Below, piece by piece: positions 1-6,186 of a DNA stretch of 7,084 nt. Positions within the stretch are counted from its first letter, which is position 1; every line of letters begins with the position of its first letter. This DNA comes from Rhodoferax sp. (GTDB lineage: Bacteria; Pseudomonadota; Gammaproteobacteria; Burkholderiales; Burkholderiaceae): contig JAIFMT010000205.1 of NCBI GenBank assembly GCA_020048295.1, positions 1 through 7,084 of the forward strand, in the 5' to 3' direction. Made by a program: the position numbers and the translations under genes. Below the pieces are notes generated by a model. The model searched no databases and was not told the origin of the DNA. It saw only the letters and a list, made by a program, of their open reading frames with translations.

Positions 1-680
1 CGGGCATGATTCGCCCCAACATGGCCACCATGCTGGGTTTCATGGCGACCGATGCCTGCATAAGCCCGGCCCTGATGAAGCAACTGGCCACGGAACTGGC
101 CGAGGGCTCATTCAACCGCGTCACGGTGGATGGCGACACCTCCACCAACGACTCGTTTGTCGTCATCGCCACCAACCGTGCGTCTCACGCGCCCATCGAA
201 GCGCTGGACAGTCCGGCCGGCCAGGCGCTGCGCGCTGCCATGCTGGGTGTGGCACAAAAACTGGCTCAAGCCATTGTGCGGGATGGGGAGGGCGCTACAA
301 AATTCATCACAATCAAGGTCGAGGGCGGGCAGACGCAGGCCGAGTGTCGGCAGGTGGCCTACGCCATTGCCCACTCACCGCTGGTGAAAACCGCCTTTTT
401 TGCCAGCGACCCCAACCTGGGCCGCATCCTGGCCGCCGTGGGCTACGCTGGCATCAAAGACCTCGACCAGACTGGCATTGATCTGTATCTGGACGATGTG
501 CTGGTGGCCCAGCAAGGCGGACGCAACCCGGCTTATCGCGAAGAAGACGGCCAGCGCGTGATGAAACAAAGCGAAATCACTGTGCGCGTGCGGCTCGGGC
601 GTGGCAGCGCCACCGATACCGTCTGGACCTGCGATTTGAGCCACGATTATGTGTCCATCAACGCCGACTACCGCTCATGA
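1..680 (+). CDS. argJ: Bifunctional glutamate N-acetyltransferase/amino-acid acetyltransferase ArgJ, 5'-truncated
   Basis: ArgJ moves the acetyl group from N-acetylornithine to glutamate in the cyclic arginine pathway, and bifunctional forms also acetylate glutamate with acetyl-CoA; it acts in the cytoplasm. The reading frame is open from the window edge (first whole codon at 3), so the alpha chain lies outside. The self-cleavage site is visible as PNMA|TML. The Thr codon at 27-29 would be the catalytic nucleophile and first residue of the beta chain, leaving 217 beta-chain residues, about the usual size. Family blocks follow: GDTSTNDS near residue 42 of the visible part, [13 protein letters not shown] near 133, and the typical C-terminal end VSINADYRS. 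Position 4 of the DPNxGRI block is Leu where many homologues, as I recall, have Trp. The ATG at 6 is internal, not the start. The stop overlaps the next start as ATGA (677-680), indicating coupling. Identification is secure; whether it is mono- or bifunctional cannot be seen. Confidence 0.97.
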   Translation, partial: GMIRPNMATMLGFMATDACISPALMKQLATELAEGSFNRVTVDGDTSTNDSFVVIATNRASHAPIEALDSPAGQALRAAMLGVAQKLAQAIVRDGEGATKFITIKVEGGQTQAECRQVAYAIAHSPLVKTAFFASDPNLGRILAAVGYAGIKDLDQTGIDLYLDDVLVAQQGGRNPAYREEDGQRVMKQSEITVRVRLGRGSATDTVWTCDLSHDYVSINADYRS

Positions 681-1555
681 ACCCCGGTTTTGAGCATCTG
701 CTGCAGCGTGCCGAGCAATTGATCGAGCGCATTGAGGCGGTGTTGCCGCAGCCCCTGGCGCAACCTGACTGGCGCGCATCAAACGCCTACCGCTACCGCA
801 AGCGCAGCGCTGGACGCAGCAGCCTGGAGCCGGTGCGCCATATCGGGGCCATGAAACTCGCGGACTTGAAGGAAATCGAGCTGCAAAAAGAGAAAATCCA
901 GCGCAACACCTTGCAATTCGTCAGCGGCCAACTGGCCAACAATGTGCTGCTCACCGGAGCGCGTGGTACGGGCAAGTCATCGCTGATTCGCGCCTGCCTG
1001 AACGAATACGCTGGACAGGGCTTGCGTTTGATTGAGGTGGACAAAGCCGATTTGACCGATCTGCCCGACATTGTTGACCTGGTGTCTGAGCGGTCCGAGA
1101 AATTCATCGTGTTCTGCGACGACCTGAGCTTTGAAGACGGCGAACCGGGCTACAAGGCGCTGAAGTCGATTCTGGACGGCTCGGTGGCTGCCACCACGCC
1201 CAATGTGTTGATTTACGCCACCAGCAACCGCCGCCATCTGCTGCCCGAATACATGCGGGAAAACCTGAGCACCACCTACACCGACGACGGCGAGGTGCAT
1301 CCGGGCGAAAGTGTGGAAGAAAAGATTTCCTTGTCCGAGCGCTTTGGCTTGTGGGTCAGCTTTTACCCGTTTGCCCAGGATGAATACCTGGCCATCGTGG
1401 CGCAGTGGCTGGCCTCTTTTGGTGTTGCGGCCAGCGCGATTGAAGCCGCCCGGCCGCAGGCGCTGATCTGGGCGCTGGAGCGCGGCGCACGCAGTGGCCG
1501 CGTCGCTTACCAGTTTGCGCGCGACTATGCCGGTCAGCACGCCCTGGGCGCATGA
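677..1555 (+). CDS. DUF815-type P-loop ATPase of unknown function
   Basis: This 292-residue protein looks like a soluble AAA-type ATPase of the DUF815 family, whose cellular role is not established. The Walker A motif is GARGTGKS at residues 94-101 and Walker B is FIVFCDDL at 143-150, with tandem Asp148/149. A sensor-1-like Asn lies in YATSNRRHL (about 184), a probable arginine finger is Arg222 in SLSERFGLW, and Arg275 in [10 protein letters not shown] may be sensor 2. Residues 1-60 lack motifs and begin with a predicted helical stretch; residues 60-80 are charged. There is no signal peptide or membrane segment. The start ATG overlaps the argJ stop (ATGA) and its own stop overlaps the next start (ATGA), with no clear Shine-Dalgarno sequence, so translation is probably coupled. 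The arginine and Nudix neighbours do not define its job. Its fold resembles DnaA/IstB-like loaders and MoxR-type AAA proteins, but I assign no function. Confidence 0.9.
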   Translation: MNPGFEHLLQRAEQLIERIEAVLPQPLAQPDWRASNAYRYRKRSAGRSSLEPVRHIGAMKLADLKEIELQKEKIQRNTLQFVSGQLANNVLLTGARGTGKSSLIRACLNEYAGQGLRLIEVDKADLTDLPDIVDLVSERSEKFIVFCDDLSFEDGEPGYKALKSILDGSVAATTPNVLIYATSNRRHLLPEYMRENLSTTYTDDGEVHPGESVEEKISLSERFGLWVSFYPFAQDEYLAIVAQWLASFGVAASAIEAARPQALIWALERGARSGRVAYQFARDYAGQHALGA

Positions 1556-2028
1556 CGCAGGCAGCCGCTCGCCACCAGCCGCTGGTCGCTGATGCCGATC
1601 AGGCGCGCAGCGCTAACCGTGCGGTGGTGGATGTGGCCGTGGGTGTGCTGATTCGCCCGGACGGCGATTTTTTGCTCACCTCGCGCCCAGTTGGCAAGGT
1701 GTATGCCGGTTACTGGGAGTTTCCGGGCGGCAAGCTGGAGCCAGGTGAGTCGGTGGCGCAGGCGCTGGCGCGTGAACTCCATGAGGAGTTGGGCCTTTGC
1801 ATTGGAGCGCCGCAACGCTGGCGCGAGGAACTGGTGGACTACCCGCATGCGCTGGTGCGGCTGCATTTTTGCAAGGTCCACGACTGGACTGGCGAACTGC
1901 AAATGCGCGAAGCGCAAAGTTTTGCCTGGCAGCAGTTACCGGTAACTGTCAGCCCGGTGTTGCCGGGAACGCTGCCGGTTTTGGCCTGGCTGGCCGACGA
2001 ACGCGGCTTTAATGGCGCTACTTATTAG
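1552..2028 (+). CDS. mutT: MutT/Nudix hydrolase, probable 8-oxo-dGTP diphosphatase
   Basis: The probable role is hydrolysis of 8-oxo-dGTP to the monophosphate, clearing an oxidised nucleotide before DNA polymerase can use it. The 158-residue protein has a perfect Nudix box at residues 60-82 (GX5EX7REUXEEXGU): Gly60, Glu66, Arg74, Glu75, Glu78, Glu79 and Gly81, the glutamates being the metal ligands. WEFPGGKLEPGE just before it is typical of MutT rather than of other Nudix branches. About 25 residues precede the domain, more than in E. coli MutT (129 aa). A later start is possible, but the ATGA overlap with the upstream ATPase gene favours this one. Synteny also supports MutT, since in E. coli mutT lies beside yacG, zapD and coaE. 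The stop codon is directly followed by the intergenic repeat, which may even supply the last codons. Substrate preference is inferred from family and context. Confidence 0.9.
   Translation: MTQAAARHQPLVADADQARSANRAVVDVAVGVLIRPDGDFLLTSRPVGKVYAGYWEFPGGKLEPGESVAQALARELHEELGLCIGAPQRWREELVDYPHALVRLHFCKVHDWTGELQMREAQSFAWQQLPVTVSPVLPGTLPVLAWLADERGFNGATY
1933..1948. repeat. Perfect 16-bp palindrome inside mutT
   Basis: CAGTTACC is followed directly by its reverse complement GGTAACTG. Five bases further on, CCCGG (1953-1957) and CCGGG (1963-1967) form a second small inverted repeat with a 5-base loop. Both lie in codons for the Pro-Val-rich C-terminal part of MutT, about 80-95 bases before its stop. 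They could fold in the mRNA or bind a dimeric protein, but a match of this size can also arise by chance in 7 kb, so no function is claimed. Confidence 0.4.
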
Positions 2029-2081
2029 ATAGCTTGCAGCGCTTACTGGTATTGGGCTATAGGCATATTTATTATATATTT
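2029..2081 (+). repeat. Interspersed intergenic repeat, copy 1
   Basis: This stretch matches copy 2 (3667-3719, opposite strand) over 53 ungapped bases with 38 identities by hand alignment. Conserved blocks in order are ATAGCT, AGCGCTT, TGGGCTA, AGGC, TATTT, TTATA and ATTT, separated by short variable gaps; the 8-base gap after AGCGCTT is fully different between copies. It begins one base after the mutT TAG and covers the whole mutT/malQ intergenic gap. It continues into the malQ stop (2072-2074) and last codons, read on the other strand. ATAGC (2029-2033) and GCTAT (2056-2060) could pair as a weak stem. There is no GC-rich stem plus U-tract, so it is not a classic terminator. I recall similar AGCGCTT-containing intergenic repeats in Comamonadaceae genomes, unverified here. 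Confidence 0.75.
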
Positions 2082-3583
2082 CTGGTAGGCAGTCGCTCGT
2101 ACAGCTCGCACATGTGGCGCAGTTGCAGTGCGTGTTCCGGATGCACCATGTCCCAGTCAAAGCGCCATGACCAGTTGCCTACCGAGGTGCCGGGCATATT
2201 CATGCGGTGTTCGCCAGACAACCGCAAAATGTCTTGCATCGGGTAAATCGCCATGTCGGCAACGCTGGCACAGGCCGCGCGGATCAGATCCCAGCTCACA
2301 TCCAGTCCATCAGTGGCCAGATACTCACGCAGATGGTGTCGGATACTTTCAGGCGCCGAATGCCACCAACCCAAAGTGGTGTTGTTGTCGTGGCTACCGG
2401 TGTAAACCACGCAATCGGGTTCATGCCGATGAGGCAGAAAGCGCGTTTCTGCCGTACCGGGATCGCCCCACGCAAATTGCAGAATCCGCATCCCCGGAAA
2501 GCCGTGCTTACGCCGCAGTTGGTCAACTTCAGGGGTGATGACGCCTAAATCTTCGGCAATGATGGGTGCTGACCCCAGCGCTGCGGCGATGGCGGTGAAC
2601 AGATCGTCGCCATGGGCTTTGACCCACCGGCCATTCATGGCCGTGGTTTCAGTCACAGGAACCTCCCAATACGCATCGAACCCCCGGAAGTGATCAATGC
2701 GAACAATGTCCACCTGCTCCAGGCAGCGGCGAATGCGCTGAATCCACCATTCGTATTGTTCTGCAGCATGCGCGTGCCAGCGGTACAGCGGGTTGCCCCA
2801 GCGCTGGCCGGTGGCGCTAAAGACATCCGGAGGCACGCCGGCAATGACCGTGGGGCGGCCCTTGGCATCAAGCTCAAACAACTCGGGGCGGCACCAGACT
2901 TCGACACTCTGATGGGCGATAAAGATCGGCACGTCACCAACAATTTTGATGCCACGGGAGTTGGCGTAATCTTTCAGCCGTAGCCATTGGCTGAAAAAGC
3001 ACCATTGGCAAAACTTCCAGAAAGCCACCCGGACGGCATGTGTTTCGTTGGCCAGCGCCAGCGCAACCGGGTCACGCTGCGCCAGTGCGTCGTCCCAGTC
3101 GCACCAATCCTGCCAGTTTGATTGTTCGGCCAGGCTCATGAACAAGGCGTAATCCCCCAGCCAGTCGGATTGATGTTCGCAAAACGCGGCAAAGTCACTG
3201 CGGTCATCGCTGTTGGCAGTCTGCTCAAAGCGCTGCGCTGCAAGCGCCAGCCGGCTCATGCGAAATGGCACCATCGTGGCAAAGTCAATCTTGCGCTGGC
3301 TGGACATGTCTGGCGGCTGGATGTCTTGCTGCGTCAACCAACCGTGTTGCTGCAACTCAGTCAAATCAATCAACAGCACATTGCCGGCAAAAGCCGAACT
3401 GCTCATGTAGGGTGAATTACCCGGGCCAACACCCGTCAGCGGCAAAATTTGCCAGATGGATTGCCCCGCAACCTGTAGCCAGTCGACAAAATGGTAGGCA
3501 GAGGGACCAAAATCGCCTGAGCCATGTGGGCCAGGCAGCGAAGTGACGTGCAATAGGACCCCGCTGGAGCGTGGAAAACGCAT
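2072..3583 (-). CDS. malQ: 4-alpha-glucanotransferase (amylomaltase), GH77
   Basis: MalQ disproportionates maltodextrins by moving alpha-1,4-glucan segments between chains, in cytoplasmic maltodextrin and glycogen metabolism. The 503-residue protein has the amylomaltase N terminus (RSSGVLLHVTSLPG, residues 5-18) and the block GNSPYMSSSAFAGN (55-68). The expected GH77 catalytic residues are present: nucleophile Asp297 in VRIDHFRG, acid/base Glu344 in IIAEDLG and transition-state Asp399 in TGSHDN. Length is close to the short amylomaltase type (~500 aa). The frame is open further upstream to an ATG at 3652, but family alignment and a GAAAGA ribosome site seven bases ahead choose the ATG at 3583 (MRFPRSS); an ATG two codons earlier (3589) is too close to that site. 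No glg or mal gene is nearby. It interrupts the mutT/yacG junction, and its last codons and stop lie inside a repeat copy, so the C-terminal end (about TRNI) may be repeat-derived. It probably has its own promoter or reads on from the pil operon. Confidence 0.95.
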   Translation of the reverse strand: MRFPRSSGVLLHVTSLPGPHGSGDFGPSAYHFVDWLQVAGQSIWQILPLTGVGPGNSPYMSSSAFAGNVLLIDLTELQQHGWLTQQDIQPPDMSSQRKIDFATMVPFRMSRLALAAQRFEQTANSDDRSDFAAFCEHQSDWLGDYALFMSLAEQSNWQDWCDWDDALAQRDPVALALANETHAVRVAFWKFCQWCFFSQWLRLKDYANSRGIKIVGDVPIFIAHQSVEVWCRPELFELDAKGRPTVIAGVPPDVFSATGQRWGNPLYRWHAHAAEQYEWWIQRIRRCLEQVDIVRIDHFRGFDAYWEVPVTETTAMNGRWVKAHGDDLFTAIAAALGSAPIIAEDLGVITPEVDQLRRKHGFPGMRILQFAWGDPGTAETRFLPHRHEPDCVVYTGSHDNNTTLGWWHSAPESIRHHLREYLATDGLDVSWDLIRAACASVADMAIYPMQDILRLSGEHRMNMPGTSVGNWSWRFDWDMVHPEHALQLRHMCELYERLPTRNI

Positions 3584-3590
3584 AAACATT

Positions 3591-3596
3591 TCTTTC
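3591..3596 (-). promoter_or_regulatory. Ribosome binding site deciding the malQ start
   Basis: Read on the minus strand this is GAAAGA, a purine-rich Shine-Dalgarno-like site with a 7-base spacer to the ATG at 3583. It is only one base from the alternative ATG at 3589 and lies inside the coding region if the start were at 3652. It therefore supports the 503-residue form of MalQ. Confidence 0.5.
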
Positions 3597-3609
3597 AAGA
3601 GAGATTGGC

Positions 3610-3659
3610 TGCCAGCGTGATTTGTCGGTCTGAGCAATGCGGCACAGACCACCCTGGCA
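3610..3659 (-). promoter_or_regulatory. Nested inverted repeats in the malQ leader
   Basis: The gap between repeat copy 2 and the malQ start (3584-3666) contains two nested perfect 6-bp inverted repeats. In plus-strand reading the outer arms are TGCCAG (3610-3615) and CTGGCA (3654-3659), and the inner arms are GGTCTG (3627-3632) and CAGACC (3645-3650) around a 12-base loop. In RNA this would be a two-part stem with an asymmetric internal loop of 11 and 3 bases. It ends 27 bases before the malQ start. It could be a leader hairpin, an operator for a dimeric sugar regulator, or chance. I see no convincing -35/-10 pair here; TATAAA on the minus strand (3675-3670) lies at the repeat edge but lacks a matching -35. 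Confidence 0.4.
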
Positions 3660-3666
3660 TCAGGTC

Positions 3667-3719
3667 AAATTTATAAGAAATAGGCCTCTAGCCCATGCTG
3701 CACAAGCGCTATCAGCTAT
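3667..3719 (-). repeat. Interspersed intergenic repeat, copy 2
   Basis: This is the partner of copy 1, in inverted orientation. Read on the minus strand it has the same ordered blocks (ATAGCT, AGCGCTT, TGGGCTA, AGGC, TATTT, TTATA, ATTT) with identical spacing. It starts 10 bases after the yacG stop, and like copy 1 after mutT it has the ATAGCT end facing the upstream gene. It lies before malQ, so its far end could contribute AT-rich promoter bases. TAGC and GCTA could pair weakly; there is no clear terminator stem. Confidence 0.75.
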
Positions 3720-3729
3720 ATAAATTATA

Positions 3730-3948
3730 CTAGTAAGCAGGGTCAATTCCATCCAGTGCATCAGGCGGCCCGGGGGTTGCGACGGCAAATTGCTCGCTGG
3801 CCCAGGCTCCCAGATCCTGCAGCTTGCAGCGTTCGCTGCAAAATGGCCGCCAGGCATTGCTGGGCGCGTAAACACTGGGGCCACCACAGCCTGGGCAGCT
3901 GACAAGCCGCGCCGGTGGGCTTGCGGTGGTGCCTGGTTCTGGCTTCAT
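3730..3948 (-). CDS. yacG: DNA gyrase inhibitor YacG (zinc protein)
   Basis: YacG is a small zinc protein that binds GyrB and blocks gyrase from engaging DNA. The 72-residue product has the four zinc-ligand cysteines Cys18, Cys21, Cys37 and Cys41 (CX2C-X15-CX3C) in SCPGCGG and RPFCSERCK, followed by the conserved LQDLGAWASEQFAV. The C-terminal tail is acidic and Pro/Gly-rich (PGPPDALDGID), as is usual. The ATG at 3948 overlaps the zapD stop as ATGA and is preferred; a GTG two codons further upstream (3954) is also in frame. It is the last gene of the tight pilC-pilD-coaE-zapD-yacG run, next to zapD as in E. coli. After the stop come 10 AT-rich bases and then repeat copy 2. Confidence 0.95.
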   Translation of the reverse strand: MKPEPGTTASPPARLVSCPGCGGPSVYAPSNAWRPFCSERCKLQDLGAWASEQFAVATPGPPDALDGIDPAY

Positions 3949-4700
3949 GAGCACAAGGCCAGCTCGAATGCCACATCCTCGCTGACCAAGTGTGGCTTGT
4001 GGTCTTCTCCCAGGCGCATCAGCCGCACCGACACCATCAAGCGGTTGCCGCTGATCTCGGGAATCAGTTCTTGCGCGACATCCAGCGCCAGGCGCATCAG
4101 CAAAAAGGTGCGGCCCTGCGGCAGGCTTAGCTGAAACTGGCCAGCATTGGCAATTTCTTTTTTCGGCGAGCCCGACTCGCGCAACAGCTTGAGCAACAAG
4201 TGAACAGCATCAGACAGGGCGGTCAAGGTGCCCGTCCACAGGGCCAGGTCGGCTTGCCGGCTGACACCGGTTTTATGTTGCCAGGCGTAATAAGACGGCA
4301 GGTCGAACTCGCAGGTGCCGCCGGGAATGCTGATGCGGCTGCGGATGCTCATCAGCCAGTCGTTTTCGGTCAGCGGTTGGCCGGCTTTGCCGGGCTGGCT
4401 GCTCAAGGCCTCAAAACAATGGTCAAGCTCGCCAATCACTTTGTCAAGCACGGCTTCGGCAATGGCCGGATTGCCTCGGTAAGCATCGAGCAAGTGGCGC
4501 TGCTTGTCCAGGTCCTTGAGCAGGTCCGATTTCAGGTCGGCGCGCGCGGCCACGTCCATGATCTCAAATAGGGTCACCAGCGCAAAGTGGTGGTCCAGAT
4601 CGTCCATGCGGCTGGTCAGCTGGTGCAGGCGCACAAACAGGTGTTCCAGCCGCAAATAGGTGCGGATGCGTTCGTGCAGGGGGTATTCGTAGAGGATCAC
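3945..4700 (-). CDS. zapD: Cell division protein ZapD (FtsZ-bundling)
   Basis: ZapD (formerly YacF, DUF1342) binds the FtsZ C-terminal tail and bundles filaments, supporting Z-ring assembly at midcell. The 251-residue product matches the family in length and pattern. It opens with LYEYPLHERIRTYLRLEHLF (residues 3-22), a mainly helical N-terminal half follows, then the characteristic block SRISIPGGTCEFDLPSYYAW (about 120-139) and a C-terminal beta-rich part (GRTFLLMRLALD, NRLMVSVRLM). The start is GTG at 4700: an in-frame TGA six codons upstream leaves no earlier option, and the GTG lies one base after the coaE stop. The stop overlaps yacG (ATGA). Identification rests on overall pattern, since the family has no catalytic residues. 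Confidence 0.94.
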   Translation of the reverse strand: MILYEYPLHERIRTYLRLEHLFVRLHQLTSRMDDLDHHFALVTLFEIMDVAARADLKSDLLKDLDKQRHLLDAYRGNPAIAEAVLDKVIGELDHCFEALSSQPGKAGQPLTENDWLMSIRSRISIPGGTCEFDLPSYYAWQHKTGVSRQADLALWTGTLTALSDAVHLLLKLLRESGSPKKEIANAGQFQLSLPQGRTFLLMRLALDVAQELIPEISGNRLMVSVRLMRLGEDHKPHLVSEDVAFELALCS

Positions 4701-4701
4701 G

Positions 4702-5340
4702 CTATTTTGTCGGGGTCATGGTGTGGGGCAATGATAGCCCGAAGCCAGCGGCCAAGCCGCGCACTTGCGCGTCGAGTTCGGCCAGCGAAATGCCATCGTT
4801 CAAAATGACCTGGTTGGCCACGGCCAGACGCTGTGCGCGCGTTGCCTGCGTGGCGATGATGGCCTGTACCTCGGGACGCGTCAGCCCGCTGCGGGCCATT
4901 ACCCGATTGATCTGAGTCTCCGGGCTGCAGTCAATCACCCACACCTGATCGACCTTGCTGCGCCAGTGGGCTGACTCCACCAGCAGCGGCACATCAAACA
5001 CCAGGCAGCGGCTGCCGCCAGCCTCTGCGGCGCTGGCTTGCCGCCAAATTTCGGCATGCACCAAGGGGTGGATGATGGTCTCCAGTTGCTGGCGGGCCGT
5101 GGCATCGGCATAAACCAACTGGCGCATGCGCAGGCGATCCAGCGCCCCATCGGGGGTAATGAAGTCATTGCCAAAATGCTGCCGAATGGCCGCTATGGCG
5201 AGTCCGCCGGCAGCGCTCAGGCTGCGTGAAATGGCATCGGCATCCAGCACTGCCGCACCCAACCCGGCCAGCAGGGCCGCCACGGTGCTCTTGCCGCTGC
5301 CAATACCGCCGGTCAACCCCAGCTTAAAGGCGTTTGCCAC
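4702..5340 (-). CDS. coaE: Dephospho-CoA kinase
   Basis: CoaE phosphorylates the 3'-hydroxyl of dephospho-CoA with ATP, the last step of coenzyme A synthesis, in the cytoplasm. The 212-residue protein starts with the P-loop GLTGGIGSGKST (residues 8-19, Lys17 binding phosphate). Next come LDADAISR (32-39, acidic residues near the acceptor), HPLVH (91-95) and VFDVPLLVES (114-123). The lid-like region NRVMARSGLTRPEVQAIIATQ (145-165) and the conserved A..VI.NDG end (about 175-183) complete the family pattern. The start is GTG at 5340, because the pilD stop TAA is in the same frame just two codons upstream, leaving a 3-base gap. Its stop is one base before zapD. No promoter space exists on either side, so expression must come from the pil genes upstream or from sites inside them. 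Confidence 0.97.
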   Translation of the reverse strand: MANAFKLGLTGGIGSGKSTVAALLAGLGAAVLDADAISRSLSAAGGLAIAAIRQHFGNDFITPDGALDRLRMRQLVYADATARQQLETIIHPLVHAEIWRQASAAEAGGSRCLVFDVPLLVESAHWRSKVDQVWVIDCSPETQINRVMARSGLTRPEVQAIIATQATRAQRLAVANQVILNDGISLAELDAQVRGLAAGFGLSLPHTMTPTK

Positions 5341-5343
5341 GGG

Positions 5344-6186
5344 TTACAAACCGACAAAATTCAAAATGGCCTGCGGCCCGGCCACCATCGCGGTGAGTCC
5401 TGCAGCAGCCAGAAATGGGCCAAAGGGCACATAGCCGCCTTCGCGCAGGCCGCTGGAAAACTTCATGGCAATGCCGATCACCGCACCAATCACCGAGGCC
5501 ATCAAGATGATCGGTATCAATGCCTGCCAGCCAAACCAGGCACCCAGCGCGGCAAACAGCTTGAAGTCACCAAAACCCATGCCTTCCTTGCCAGTGGCCA
5601 GTTTGAATACCCAATACACCAGCCACAGCGACATATAGCCGCCAACGGCACCCCACAGCGAATCGGCCAGTGGCACGCGCGTCAGGCCCAGTGCCGCCAG
5701 AATCAAACCCGCCCACAGCAACGGCAGCGTGATGTTGTCGGGCAACAGCGTGGTGTCCCAGTCAATCATGCCCAAGCTCAGCAGTGCCGCCGCAAAGCCA
5801 CACCAGGCCAACGCCTGCGGTGTGGCACCAAAGCGCCAGGCGCAAAAGAAAAACAGCGCAGCGCAGGCCAGTTCAACGGCGGGATAGCGCAGGCTAAACG
5901 GGGAGTTGCACTGGCGGCACTTGCCACGCAAAAACAGGTAGCTCAGCAGCGGAACATTTTCAAACCAGCTCAGCTGGTGGCCGCAATTCTGGCAGCGCGA
6001 GCGTGGCGTCATCAGGTTGAATGTTGGCACCTCAGGCAAGTCCTGGCCTGCCATGTCGGCACACTCGGCTTTCCACTGGGCCTCCATCATCACTGGCAGG
6101 CGGTAAATCACCACATTGAGAAAACTGCCGATCAGCAGCCCGAGTAATCCAAACAGTCCGGCATCCACACCTTGCGATACAAGCAT
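5344..6186 (-). CDS. pilD: Type IV prepilin peptidase/N-methyltransferase PilD
   Basis: PilD cleaves the leader of type IV prepilins and type II pseudopilins and N-methylates the new first residue, in the inner membrane. The 280-residue protein has a first membrane segment followed by the conserved GSFLNVVIYRLP (residues 20-31). A cytoplasmic loop carries a zinc-type cysteine tetrad (Cys65, Cys68, Cys90, Cys93), and further membrane segments follow. The catalytic aspartates are in IDWDTTLLPD (Asp142, possibly Asp144) and GFGD (Asp207), about 65 residues apart as in known family members. With the cysteine tetrad intact, the methyltransferase half is expected to be present. The ATG at 6186 shares one base with the pilC stop (TGATG); an in-frame GTG one codon earlier is possible. 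Order pilC-pilD is typical of type IV pilus clusters. Confidence 0.97.
   Translation of the reverse strand: MLVSQGVDAGLFGLLGLLIGSFLNVVIYRLPVMMEAQWKAECADMAGQDLPEVPTFNLMTPRSRCQNCGHQLSWFENVPLLSYLFLRGKCRQCNSPFSLRYPAVELACAALFFFCAWRFGATPQALAWCGFAAALLSLGMIDWDTTLLPDNITLPLLWAGLILAALGLTRVPLADSLWGAVGGYMSLWLVYWVFKLATGKEGMGFGDFKLFAALGAWFGWQALIPIILMASVIGAVIGIAMKFSSGLREGGYVPFGPFLAAAGLTAMVAGPQAILNFVGL

Noticed and set aside
977..1540. 187-residue open frame on the minus strand inside the ATPase gene
   Set aside because: It is antisense to a gene with clear Walker motifs and shows no recognisable domain; high-GC coding DNA often leaves such open antisense frames.
2029..2071. Intrinsic terminator between the converging mutT and malQ genes
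   Set aside because: The only pairing is a 5-bp stem with a long loop (ATAGC/GCTAT) and no GC-rich stem followed by a T-run; the interval is better explained as the repeat.
2207..2983. Plus-strand open frames of 113-136 residues antisense to malQ
   Set aside because: They overlap GH77 catalytic coding sequence on the other strand and have no domain-like sequence.
3584..3652. MalQ start at the ATG at 3652, giving 526 residues
   Set aside because: The extra 23 residues do not look like the family N terminus, they cover the inverted-repeat leader, and a GAAAGA site sits correctly spaced before the ATG at 3583.
3663..3677. Promoter for malQ at the repeat edge (minus strand TATAAA and TTGACC)
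   Set aside because: TATAAA has no acceptable -35 about 17 bases upstream, and TTGACC has no -10 at the right distance downstream; the match is too weak to annotate.
2029..3719. A classic transposon or composite insertion sequence carrying malQ
   Set aside because: No transposase, no long terminal inverted repeats and no target duplication can be seen; the flanking copies are short and only about 72% identical.
4200..4571. 123-residue plus-strand frame inside zapD
   Set aside because: It is antisense to a well-supported gene in a tight operon, with no motif or upstream signal of its own.
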